Source: Paucidesulfovibrio sp036541255 (GTDB lineage Bacteria > Desulfobacterota > Desulfovibrionia > Desulfovibrionales > Desulfovibrionaceae). From it: a stretch of DNA of 64,000 nt. The stretch covers positions 22,773 through 86,772 of the forward strand of contig JAZHDD010000020.1 in assembly GCA_036541255.1 (NCBI GenBank), written 5' to 3'. Position numbers and translations under genes: made by a program. Numbering within the stretch: position 1 is the stretch's first letter; the number at the start of each line of letters is the position of its first letter. The notes beneath the pieces were generated by a model that made no database searches, was not told where the DNA came from, and was given only the letters and a program-made list of their open reading frames with translations. Shown here piece by piece: positions 8,405 to 17,076 of the stretch.

Positions 8405-11400
8405 TTAAATTTCGAAGAGCATTTCCAGGTCGTCCCGCGTCAGCGACTTGAGTGCTGAATGACCAGGGATGATGGACTCGGCCACATCCTTCTTCTGCTC
8501 CTGCAGCTTGAGAATCTTTTCTTCCACGGTATTCTGGCAGATCATCTTGTAGGCGAAGACCTGTCGTTTCTGCCCGATGCGGTGCGTACGGTCCGTGGCC
8601 TGGTTCTCCACTGCCGGGTTCCACCAGGGGTCGTAGTGGATCACGTAGTCCGCCGAGGTCAGGTTGAGGCCTGTGCCGCCTGCCTTGAGCGAAATGAGGA
8701 AGATGGGAATATCCGGATTGTCGTTGAAACGATCCACTTGATCGAAACGATCCTTGCTAGCGCCATCCAGATACGCGAACGGGATTTCCTGGATATGCAG
8801 CCAGGAGCGGATTACATGCAGCATCTGGACGAATTGGGAGAAGACAAGGACCTTGTGGCCGCCTTCGATGATGTCCGTGACCAGATCCTTGAACGCATCG
8901 AACTTGCCGGAGGGCAGGTTGGTGCTCACGCCGGGCATGTCCAGCTTGAGCAACCGGGGATGGCAGCAGATCTGACGCAGTTTGAGCAGGGCGTCGAGGA
9001 TGGACATCTGGCTCTTGGCCAAGCCTTTTTCTTCCACATCGCGCAGCACCTGATCTTTGAGTTTCATGGCCAGGGCATTGTACAGTTCGCGCTGCTCATC
9101 CACGAGTTCGCAATAATGCGTGGTCTCGATTTTGGGCGGCAGGTCCTTGGCCACCTCGGACTTGGTGCGGCGGAGGATAAAGGGCTTCACGCGGGTGCGC
9201 AGGTAGTCCAAGGTCTCCTCGTCGCCGTCCTTGATGGGTTTGACGATGCCTCGCTGGAATGAATGCTGCGAGCCCAGGAAGCCGGGCATGAGGAACTCGA
9301 ACAGGCTCCACAGTTCGAAGAGATTGTTTTCGATGGGTGTACCCGAGAGGCAGAGCTTCATGTCCGAGTCCAGCTTGCGCACGCTTCGCGCCGTGATGGT
9401 GTTCGGATTTTTGATGTTCTGGGCCTCGTCGAGGATAACGCAGGAATACTTGTATTTGAGCAGCTCATCCAGATCGCGGCGCAGCAGGGCATAGGTCGTG
9501 ATGATCAGGTTGGCATCCTTGATCTGGCAAAAGAGGTCGTCGCGCTTGGCTCCGTAGATGGTCAGGCGCGTGAGTTCGGGAACGAATTTTGCCGCTTCGC
9601 GTTCCCAGTTGGGCAGAACCGAAGTGGGCACGATGATCAGGTTGGAATGTCCCGCGCCTTTGTTTACGACATGCTGGATAAAGGACAGGGTCTGGATGGT
9701 TTTGCCCAGGCCCATTTCGTCCGCCAGGATGCCGCCGAAGCCGTACTCGCGCAGGAAGTTGAGATAGCTCAGGCCCTGAATCTGATACGGGCGCAAGGTG
9801 GCGTTGAGGCCGCGCGGCTGCGGTATCATCTTTATTTCTTTGAAATTATTAATCTTTTCGCGAAGCTTGACGAAGAATTCGTCTGTCTGGACGCGCGGCA
9901 GATCCTCCAGCAGTTTTTCCAGCACCGGGGCTTCGAATTGCTGGAACGTGGTCTGGATGGGCTTGTCCGGATCAAATCCGAGAATCTTGAGCCTGTGCCC
10001 GAGCTTCTTGAGCCAGGACTCCGGCAGACTGGTGTAGGAGCCGTCCTTGAGCTGCACGTAGCGCTTGCCCTCGGTCCAGGCCTTCCAGATCGCTTCGATG
10101 GGCACCTTCTGGTCGCCGTATTCCACATTGAGATTCAGGTTGAACCACTTGTTCTCTTCATCCGACTCGATTTCGGCCGTGATTTCCGGCTTGGAAAGTC
10201 GGACCTTGTAGCGGGTCAGGTTCTTTTCGCCGAAGACGCGATAAGCCTGGACCAGGGCTGGATAGTGGTCGAGCAGGAAATTGATGGCCGCTTCCTGTTC
10301 CATGAACCACGTAGAATTGTTGCGCGCCTGGAAGCCCATGTCCGTCAGCTCGGCGATGAGCTGCGCTTCCTCGTTCTGGCCGCGCCGGATGAGATAGGAC
10401 TTGCCGTCCATGTGATAGGAACCGGTCTGGAGGTCCGGGTTCGGGCCGGGCAGGGCCACTTCGCCGTCTGCGGTGTCGTAGATGTTTTGCACCTTGAGGG
10501 TCAGCAGGCTGCCTTCCTCGTCCAGGAACAGCTTGGGATTATATTCTGCCTCGGCAAAGATCGGCCCCATGCGTTCCAGGAAATCCTCATGGCCGTAGAG
10601 ATCCGAGACGGGAATGCGCGTCCAGACGCGGTCCAGGAATTCGGAAATGTCGGCGTGGGGAATGACCGGCGCCTGCTCGACCATGATCTGGACAAGCTCG
10701 GGGTCCAAGCCGGTCTGTACGGGATAAAAGGCGTGCTTGCGGTAAAGCCAGAGGGGTAGGCGACCGTAAAAATAGACTTCTTCCTCGCCGATGATGGAGA
10801 AGGGCATTTTGCCTTCGCGAGCCAGGAGAATGTCGAAGCTCAGGCCGGACTCGGAGAGTTGCGGCGCAAGCTTTAGCTGCATGGTTTTGTTTTCGATGCG
10901 TATGGGCTGTTCGCCTTCCCGCAGGTAGAGATAGTATTCGTTCTTGATGGCCCGGAAGAACCAGGAGTGCAGGCCCGCCGGAAGTTCCACGCGGTGGCCT
11001 CTGTAGTCCAGATAGTGGCCGATCATTTCCGCGACCAGGGGCAACGAAGGCGACATTTCGCACCAATCGGGATTGTCCACGATTTGTTCCAGGCTCACAG
11101 GAGTCTGGACCTGGGAAATGCCGGATTTGTTTTGCCGGGCACGGAAAAAGGCGACCTGCAGGCGGCCGAGCTCGGGGTAGAGGCGGAAAATAAGGTAATG
11201 CTTTCCGGCCTCGGGTTCCAGTTCCGTGGCGAAAAAGGACCGGAAGGCTTGGTGCCAATCGGTTTTTGGACGCGGTATGTCTTCTTCGGCCTCGGACTCG
11301 AAGGAACGGATGACCTTCAGGGCCAGCGCTCCGATATGGCGGCAGTAGCCGGCAAAGGAATCCGAGCAGTTGCAGAAGGCACTGGCAGAATTGTCGCCAA

Positions 11401-11611
11401 GATTGATGCCGAGTTGCGGGCTGTAGTTCTGGAGCTCTTCGCCCTGTACCTGGCCTTCGGCTTCCCAGTATTGGGCGCGACGATGCACGTCGAGCTTGAT
11501 CACACCACCGGAATCCACGATCTCCTGGGAACCTTCCAGAATGTATTCGGGGATGGTGTTGCGAACAAAGCTCTGGAGGATATTCTTGACTAATGCTTCG
11601 TCACTGGACAT
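8405..11611 (-). CDS. SWIM zinc-finger SNF2-family helicase
   Basis: A 1,068-residue DNA-dependent ATPase of the bacterial SNF2/Rad54 type. A SWIM finger sits near the N-terminus (Cys80, Cys82, Cys90, His92 in FCNCSDSFAGYCRH), a domain thought to bind DNA or proteins. A long middle region follows, then the two RecA-like lobes: motif I DEMGLGKT (Lys near 637), motif II DEAQ, motif III LSGTPIEN, motif IV-V SLKAGGTGLNL and motif VI QATDRTHRIGQ. Size and order match the bacterial SWIM-SNF2 helicases sometimes called HepA/RapA-like, though this is not RapA itself. The family is believed to move protein-DNA or RNA-polymerase complexes, but its exact role in these bacteria is unknown. It is divergent from the lipoprotein gene at 11840. 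Confidence 0.92.
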   Translation of the reverse strand: MSSDEALVKNILQSFVRNTIPEYILEGSQEIVDSGGVIKLDVHRRAQYWEAEGQVQGEELQNYSPQLGINLGDNSASAFCNCSDSFAGYCRHIGALALKVIRSFESEAEEDIPRPKTDWHQAFRSFFATELEPEAGKHYLIFRLYPELGRLQVAFFRARQNKSGISQVQTPVSLEQIVDNPDWCEMSPSLPLVAEMIGHYLDYRGHRVELPAGLHSWFFRAIKNEYYLYLREGEQPIRIENKTMQLKLAPQLSESGLSFDILLAREGKMPFSIIGEEEVYFYGRLPLWLYRKHAFYPVQTGLDPELVQIMVEQAPVIPHADISEFLDRVWTRIPVSDLYGHEDFLERMGPIFAEAEYNPKLFLDEEGSLLTLKVQNIYDTADGEVALPGPNPDLQTGSYHMDGKSYLIRRGQNEEAQLIAELTDMGFQARNNSTWFMEQEAAINFLLDHYPALVQAYRVFGEKNLTRYKVRLSKPEITAEIESDEENKWFNLNLNVEYGDQKVPIEAIWKAWTEGKRYVQLKDGSYTSLPESWLKKLGHRLKILGFDPDKPIQTTFQQFEAPVLEKLLEDLPRVQTDEFFVKLREKINNFKEIKMIPQPRGLNATLRPYQIQGLSYLNFLREYGFGGILADEMGLGKTIQTLSFIQHVVNKGAGHSNLIIVPTSVLPNWEREAAKFVPELTRLTIYGAKRDDLFCQIKDANLIITTYALLRRDLDELLKYKYSCVILDEAQNIKNPNTITARSVRKLDSDMKLCLSGTPIENNLFELWSLFEFLMPGFLGSQHSFQRGIVKPIKDGDEETLDYLRTRVKPFILRRTKSEVAKDLPPKIETTHYCELVDEQRELYNALAMKLKDQVLRDVEEKGLAKSQMSILDALLKLRQICCHPRLLKLDMPGVSTNLPSGKFDAFKDLVTDIIEGGHKVLVFSQFVQMLHVIRSWLHIQEIPFAYLDGASKDRFDQVDRFNDNPDIPIFLISLKAGGTGLNLTSADYVIHYDPWWNPAVENQATDRTHRIGQKRQVFAYKMICQNTVEEKILKLQEQKKDVAESIIPGHSALKSLTRDDLEMLFEI

Positions 11612-11839
11612 GAGAAGCGCATGCTCCCTGGCTATGTAGTTCGGTCCAATATTCGTTGCGGGACCGCAATTTCCGTATATCTTGTTTACGAGACGACGCA
11701 GACCATATCATTAGCTGAAACCCGCAAGCCGGGCAAGCATGCAGGTGGCTTTTTGTGGGGGTTTGGTACATACTCTATTGCCGTCCACGACCGCATCTCA
11801 CATTTTATGATGGATTCCCTCTTAATTGGCAAGGAAAAG

Positions 11840-13504
11840 ATGAACGCCCGCCTCCCCTTGTTTGCCTGCCTTCTTGGCGCCATTGCGATGCTGCTCGCAG
11901 GCTGCTCCGCGCCCTCGGATGGGCGTGATCAGACGACGTCTTCGTCGACGGTCATCGAAGATTGGGGACCGCCTGTTGCAGGCGGACATTTGGTACAGGC
12001 CATGCTGGGGGATGCCAGTAATCTCATCCCGTTATTGTCATCGGATTCCGGGTCCAGCACGATCACTGGATCGATTTTCGTGGCTCCGCTTCGTTACAAC
12101 CGGGATTTGGATTTGGAGCTTTGGGCCGCCGAGTCGTACGAAGTGCTGGAAGAAGGACGGTTGCTCCGTTTCAAGCTGCGTGAGGACGTACGCTGGTTTG
12201 ACGGCGAGCCGCTTACGGCGGAAGATGTGGAATTCACCTACAAGCTGATGACCGATCCCAAAACGCCCACGGCTTATGCCGGGGACTATGAACAGATCAA
12301 GGAGTTCAAACGTACCGGGCGCTATACTTTTGAAGTACGCTACGAGGAGCCCTATGCGCGGGCCATGGTTACGTGGGCTCATTCCATCCTGCCCAAGCAT
12401 GCCCTGGAAGGGGAGGACTTGCTGAATACCAAGTACAGCCGCGAGCCTTTGGGGGCTGGGGCGTACAAACTCAAGGAATGGGTGCCTGGCCGTCATATCG
12501 TCTTGGAAGCCAACGAAGATTACTTTCTCGGCAGGCCTTATATCGACGAGCTCGTCTACCGCATCATTCCGGATCAGGCCACGCAGTTTCTGGAGCTCAA
12601 GGCCGGCAACCTGGATATGCTCAGCCTGGGGCCCATGGATTACATCTACCAGACCACCGGTCCTGACTGGGATGCGAATTTTATCAAGTACAACTACCTG
12701 AGTAGCTCGTATACGTATCTTGGCTACAATCTGGAACACCCGATTTTCAGTGATCGGCGCGTGCGGCGTGCCCTTGCCCATGCCATCGATCGCGAGGAAA
12801 TCGTCCGCGGCGTGCTGCTTGGCTTGGGCGAGCCCGCAGTGGGGCCGTTTATGCCCGGCACTTGGGCGGCGAGAACCGATCTCAAACCGTTTGCCTTTGA
12901 TCCGGCCAAGGCTCGAGCCCTCTTGGCGGACGCGGGTTGGAAGGATTCCGATGGTGACGGCGTTCTGGACAAGGACGGCAGGCCGTTTTCCTTTACGCTC
13001 ATGACCAATCAGGGCAACAGCCAACGTATCCGCACGGCCACGATCATCCAATACCGTTTGGCCCAGATCGGTGTGCAGGTTGAGGTGCGCACGGTGGAAT
13101 GGGCGACATTTTTGAACGAGTTCATCGACAAGGGGCGTTTCGACGCCGTGGTGCTGGCCTGGACCATCCCGGTCGAGGCAGACCCATATTCTGTCTGGCA
13201 TTCGGACAATGCCAAGGACGGTGGACTCAATTTCGGGCGTTTCCGCAATGCCGAGTTGGATCGGTTGGTGGAGGCTGCCCGTAAGACGCTCGACCGCGAA
13301 ACGCGGCGCGCATTGTATTATAGGGTGCAGGAAATACTTCACGAGGAACAGCCCTATTGTTTCCTGTACGTTCCCATGGCGCTGCCCATAGTGGCCGCAC
13401 GCGTCAAGGGCATTGAACCCGCGCCTGCGGGCATAGGCTATAACTCCGACCTCTGGTGGATTCCCGCCCCGTTGCAGGGGACCCGCCCGCAGATGAGCGA
13501 ATAA
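11840..13504 (+). CDS. Peptide-binding lipoprotein, ABC transporter family 5
   Basis: A 554-residue solute-binding protein starting at the ATG at 11840, preceded by AAGGA. An upstream in-frame extension is not needed. The signal peptide ends in the lipobox LLAGC with Cys22 as the lipidated residue, placing the protein in the periplasm anchored by lipid. The body matches the DppA/OppA family: LRFKLREDVRWFDGEPLTAEDV near residues 105-130, the FSDRRVRRALAHAIDRE block mid-protein, and a final W near the C-terminus. It should bind peptides, nickel or related solutes. No permease or ATPase genes are adjacent, so its transporter partners lie elsewhere. Its stop overlaps the start of rel (TAATG), implying coupled translation. 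Confidence 0.9.
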   Translation: MNARLPLFACLLGAIAMLLAGCSAPSDGRDQTTSSSTVIEDWGPPVAGGHLVQAMLGDASNLIPLLSSDSGSSTITGSIFVAPLRYNRDLDLELWAAESYEVLEEGRLLRFKLREDVRWFDGEPLTAEDVEFTYKLMTDPKTPTAYAGDYEQIKEFKRTGRYTFEVRYEEPYARAMVTWAHSILPKHALEGEDLLNTKYSREPLGAGAYKLKEWVPGRHIVLEANEDYFLGRPYIDELVYRIIPDQATQFLELKAGNLDMLSLGPMDYIYQTTGPDWDANFIKYNYLSSSYTYLGYNLEHPIFSDRRVRRALAHAIDREEIVRGVLLGLGEPAVGPFMPGTWAARTDLKPFAFDPAKARALLADAGWKDSDGDGVLDKDGRPFSFTLMTNQGNSQRIRTATIIQYRLAQIGVQVEVRTVEWATFLNEFIDKGRFDAVVLAWTIPVEADPYSVWHSDNAKDGGLNFGRFRNAELDRLVEAARKTLDRETRRALYYRVQEILHEEQPYCFLYVPMALPIVAARVKGIEPAPAGIGYNSDLWWIPAPLQGTRPQMSE

Positions 13505-15672
13505 TGATCCGTATCAACGAAATTACTGACAAGGTCGCGGCCTACATCGACAAGCCGGACCTGACCCTGATCCAAAAAGCCTATGTGTTTTCCGCCCAGG
13601 CGCACGAAGGCGTGGTGCGCCGTTCGGGCGAACCGTATATCTCACATCCGTTGTCCGTGGCGAATATCCTGGCCGATATGCAGATGGACGAAGCCACAGT
13701 GGCCGCCGGACTGCTGCATGACACGGTGGAGGACACGGAAACCTCGGTGGACGAGATCGACGAATTGTTCGGCGAGGAAGTCGCGGACATCGTCAATGGC
13801 GTGACCAAGATTTCCAAGATGGATTTCGAGTCCAAGGCAATCGCCCAGGGCGAGAATACCCGCAAGATGATCCTGGCCATGGCCGAAGATATCCGGGTGC
13901 TCATGGTCAAACTGGCGGACCGGCTGCACAACATGCGCACGCTGCAATTCATGAAGCCCATGAAGCAGCGCCTCATCGCCCAGGAGACGCAGGAAATCTA
14001 TGCGCCTCTGGCCAACCGTCTTGGCCTGCACAGGCTCAAGATCGAGCTGGAGGACCTCTGTCTCAAGTACCTGCATCCCGATGTCTATGAACAGCTCAGC
14101 GAAGGGGTGCAGCAGCATCATACTTCGGGGCAGTTCTACATCGAAAAGGTCGTGGGCCTGCTCGAGGAGATGCTCCGGAAAAACAAGATCAAGGGCCGCA
14201 TTCTCGGGCGCACCAAGCATCTGTATTCGACCTACAACAAGATGCAGCAGCAGAATCTGACCCTGGACGAGGTTTACGACCTCATCGCCTTCCGGGTCGT
14301 GGTGGATTCCATCAAGGACTGTTACGCGGTGCTCGGTCTGGTGCACTCCATCTGGCGGCCTGTGCCGGGCCGTTTCAAGGACTATATTTCCACTCCCAAG
14401 GCCAATATGTACCAGTCCCTGCACACCACGGTGGTGGGACCGGACGGGGAGCGCATCGAAATTCAGATCCGTACCGAGGAAATGCACCGTGTGGCCGAGT
14501 ACGGCGTGGCCGCGCACTGGCAATACAAGGAAACGGGCAAGGGGCCTAAGCGCAAAATGCATTCCGCGGGACGGGATGCGGAACGCTTCACTTGGTTACG
14601 TCAGATCATGGACTGGCAGCGGGAGCTTTCCGACCCCCGGGAGTTCATGGCCTCGTTGCGTTTCGACCTGTTTCAGGATGAAGTCTATGTGTTCACTCCG
14701 GCCGGAGAGATCAAGGAATTGCCGGAAGGGGCCACGCCCGTCGATTTCGCCTATTCGATCCATACGGAGGTGGGCGATCATTGTTCCGGTGCCAAGGTGA
14801 ACGGAAGGCTGGTGCCGCTTTCCTCTCCGCTGCACAACGGCGACCGGGTGGAGGTTTTCACGGACAAAAAGCGCAAGCCCAGCCGGGATTGGCTCAAGTT
14901 CGTCAAGACGGCCAAGGCCCGAACGCGCATCAAGTATTACATCCGCACCGAAGAACGTGCCCGAAGCATTGCCCTGGCCAGGGAATTGCTGGAAAAGGAA
15001 GGGCGGCGGCACGGCATCAATGTGACCAAGGCCATGAAGGAAGGACAGTTCAACAAGCTGGCCGAGAGCTTCAACATGCCGTCTGTGGACGACCTGCTTT
15101 CCCAGATCGGGTATGCGCGGATAACGCCCAACAAGGCGCTCAAGCGGCTGCTTTCGCTCCTGGAAGGCAAGCCCGAAGGGAAGGAACTTCCAGAACCGGC
15201 GGAAGAAGGGCCGACCAAGAAACCCAAGGGTAAGAGCGAAGGCATCAAGATCAGCGGCGTGGACAATGTGCTCGTGCGTTTCGCCTCCTGCTGCAATCCG
15301 TTGCCCGGCGAGCCCATCACCGGTTACATCACGCGCGGCCGGGGGGTGACGGTACACCGCAACGACTGCCCCCACGTCAAGAATTTCGAGCCGGAAAGGC
15401 TGTTGAATGTGACCTGGGAAGGACAGGACGATCATCCCTATCCGGCGCGCATTCGTATCCGGTGCGCCAACCAGAAAGGCATGCTGGCCCGGATCACGAA
15501 GATATTGTCGGACGAGGATATCAACATCGATTCCGGAACGTTCGAATCAAGCGTGGATGGCTGTTCCGTGTTGGAACTGACCGTGGAAGTGCGTAGCCTG
15601 GATCAGCTTTATGCGGCCTTGTCCAAGGTCAAATCCGCGGGTTCGGTCAAGGAGGCCATGCGTCTTTCCTAG
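13504..15672 (+). CDS. rel: Bifunctional (p)ppGpp synthetase/hydrolase, Rel/SpoT type
   Basis: A 722-residue stringent-response enzyme that makes (p)ppGpp from ATP and GTP/GDP and also hydrolyses it. The hydrolase HD domain keeps His72-Asp73 (LHDTVEDTE) and the KLADRLHNMRTL block. The synthetase domain has YDLIAFRVVV, RFKDYISTPKANMYQSLHT and IEIQIRTEEMH. A TGS domain (VYVFTPAGEIKELPEGATPVDFAY region) and a C-terminal ACT domain (residues about 650-722) follow, which sense ribosome and amino-acid state. Both catalytic domains look intact, so this is probably the only long Rel of the cell. Its ATG overlaps the stop of the preceding lipoprotein gene. Its stop overlaps by four bases the stop of the convergent gene at 15669. 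Confidence 0.95.
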   Translation: MIRINEITDKVAAYIDKPDLTLIQKAYVFSAQAHEGVVRRSGEPYISHPLSVANILADMQMDEATVAAGLLHDTVEDTETSVDEIDELFGEEVADIVNGVTKISKMDFESKAIAQGENTRKMILAMAEDIRVLMVKLADRLHNMRTLQFMKPMKQRLIAQETQEIYAPLANRLGLHRLKIELEDLCLKYLHPDVYEQLSEGVQQHHTSGQFYIEKVVGLLEEMLRKNKIKGRILGRTKHLYSTYNKMQQQNLTLDEVYDLIAFRVVVDSIKDCYAVLGLVHSIWRPVPGRFKDYISTPKANMYQSLHTTVVGPDGERIEIQIRTEEMHRVAEYGVAAHWQYKETGKGPKRKMHSAGRDAERFTWLRQIMDWQRELSDPREFMASLRFDLFQDEVYVFTPAGEIKELPEGATPVDFAYSIHTEVGDHCSGAKVNGRLVPLSSPLHNGDRVEVFTDKKRKPSRDWLKFVKTAKARTRIKYYIRTEERARSIALARELLEKEGRRHGINVTKAMKEGQFNKLAESFNMPSVDDLLSQIGYARITPNKALKRLLSLLEGKPEGKELPEPAEEGPTKKPKGKSEGIKISGVDNVLVRFASCCNPLPGEPITGYITRGRGVTVHRNDCPHVKNFEPERLLNVTWEGQDDHPYPARIRIRCANQKGMLARITKILSDEDINIDSGTFESSVDGCSVLELTVEVRSLDQLYAALSKVKSAGSVKEAMRLS

Positions 15673-16463
15673 GGCGATTCAAAAGGCGGAGCTACTTCCA
15701 AGAGTAGCACTTTGGGCTGTGGGTCGGTCCAAAGTAATTGCAGCTTCCGGTATGCGGCAAACCCCGAAGCCGAGCGTATGTCGGTGCGGATGACGCCGCT
15801 TCTTCGCGTGGCCTGATACAGCCAGTTTCGGCCTTGCATATCCACCAGAAGCAGGCCGACATGGTGGTGATGCACACGGCCATGCCAAAGACGGTTGAAG
15901 CTCAAGAGATAGACGCGGTCCTGACGTAGTTGCGACTGCACAGCATCCCAGGCTTTTTTGTCCGTCGCGTTGAACCCACGCATTCTGGCCTGGTCCAATA
16001 CTCCCGGCAGTTGCAAGGCCCCTTCCGGCATGATCTGTCTGCGTTCCAATTCCTCAGAGATATTGAGTATCAGGTCGAGGCCGTAATCCCAATCCAATCC
16101 CAGCGGGGCGTCCGGCCCGCTATCGTTGTTTCTGTCTCGGGTCAGATTGGCCAGCGGTTTGTTTGCGTGCAGCAGTGTGCGGCCTGCCGCGACGACAAGA
16201 CCGCTGCAATTGAGCCCCGGCGAGTTTATAACGGTTTCAGGGTGTTCAAACAGAATATATTGTCCTTGTTCGTCAATGACGCCGTCTTCCCGATAGGGAA
16301 TGCCGAGGAAGGGGGCAAGGGCATCGATTAATGTCGTTTCAATGATGGCGTTTTGTCGTTTTGGCCCGGAATAATCCAAGGCCGAGGCTGTTGCCGTACG
16401 AGTGAAAACGCTCACCAGGAGCAGCGCGAGCAGGATGATGTGGCGGTGCCTGGGCATGGTCAT
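15669..16463 (-). CDS. Secreted NlpC/P60-like cysteine peptidase family protein
   Basis: A 264-residue protein with the start at 16463, chosen for its AAGGAG site seven bases upstream and because it opens a signal peptide (residues 1-25, basic then Leu/Val-rich, ending TATASA). An open frame continues 130 codons upstream but without support. The mature part has a probable catalytic Cys in LNCSGLVVAAG and a His cluster in GRVHHHHVGLLLVD followed by a Gln/Arg-containing segment. This is the Cys-His order of NlpC/P60-type peptidases that cut peptidoglycan stem peptides. Similarity is by motif only, so the substrate is uncertain. Its 3' end overlaps that of rel by four bases. Confidence 0.65.
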   Translation of the reverse strand: MTMPRHRHIILLALLLVSVFTRTATASALDYSGPKRQNAIIETTLIDALAPFLGIPYREDGVIDEQGQYILFEHPETVINSPGLNCSGLVVAAGRTLLHANKPLANLTRDRNNDSGPDAPLGLDWDYGLDLILNISEELERRQIMPEGALQLPGVLDQARMRGFNATDKKAWDAVQSQLRQDRVYLLSFNRLWHGRVHHHHVGLLLVDMQGRNWLYQATRRSGVIRTDIRSASGFAAYRKLQLLWTDPQPKVLLLEVAPPFESP

Positions 16464-16625
16464 CGAGTTCTCCTTGGCCGCTGCCGTGGTAGCACGATGT
16501 TCGTTGAATTTGCCAGTGTGTATGCTTCGGAATTCTAGTTGGAGTTTTTTTTCAGCTGGGGTAAGGTGACTGCATTCATCCGAATGGCCGCCGTCATGGC
16601 GGTCTTTCAAGCAAGGAGGATCGGC

Positions 16626-16808
16626 ATGCCCATCGTGATCGACGAGAACGAATGCATAGGTTGTGAAACCTGCGTGGAGCTTTGTCCGGATGTCTTCGAA
16701 ATGAATGAGGAAACGGAAAAGGCCGTAGTCAAAAAGCCTGATTCCGAATTGGATTGCGTGGAAGAGGCAATCGACAGTTGCCCAAGCGAGGCCATTTCCA
16801 AGGCATAG
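16626..16808 (+). CDS. Ferredoxin with one [4Fe-4S] cluster
   Basis: A 60-residue cytoplasmic electron carrier. The start at 16626 has AAGGAGG six bases upstream and gives a length equal to the Desulfovibrio one-cluster ferredoxins. CIGCETC supplies three cluster ligands, and the Cys in DSCPSEAI supplies the fourth. Two extra Cys (in ELCPD and LDCVE) correspond to the pair that forms a disulfide in Desulfovibrio gigas ferredoxin II. The second cluster-binding motif of two-cluster ferredoxins is absent. It probably carries electrons for pyruvate:ferredoxin oxidoreductase, hydrogenases and sulfite reduction, as known for this family. The gene is monocistronic, between a divergent gene and a terminator. 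Confidence 0.95.
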   Translation: MPIVIDENECIGCETCVELCPDVFEMNEETEKAVVKKPDSELDCVEEAIDSCPSEAISKA

Positions 16809-16963
16809 TCCCTGCCTCCGACGGGAGGAGGCAAGAGAGCGGCGGTTGAATGCGGCGTTCGACATGCAGGATTCGACTGCCTTTGTTTGTTATCCTCAGG
16901 GCTACTTGCTGTTAAGGAAGGAAAGGCGCAGAAGCGCCTTCTCCTGATGAATCTACAACAAAA

Positions 16964-16995
16964 ACAAGGCGTACTTGCGTGCGCCTTGTTTTTTG
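16964..16995 (+). terminator. Terminator after the ferredoxin gene
   Basis: ACAAGGCG and CGCCTTGT form an eight-base-pair perfect stem with a ten-base loop, followed by TTTTTT. A second hairpin at 16923-16940 (AAGGCGC/GCGCCTT) without a U-run lies upstream. Both precede bioA. Confidence 0.75.
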
Positions 16996-17076
16996 CCTCT
17001 ATTCTCATAAGTTCTCAGAGTGGTTGGCGGGGTTCGGCTTCTTGCTTCCGTCCAGATTCTTCCGTATTCCCCACGG

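Noticed and set aside
9263..10759. Open frame of about 500 codons opposite the SNF2 helicase
   Set aside because: Antisense to a gene with all helicase motifs, with no recognisable domain or ribosome site.
12038..13342. Open frame of about 430 codons opposite the peptide-binding lipoprotein
   Set aside because: Same codon-bias artefact; the plus-strand product is a clear family member.
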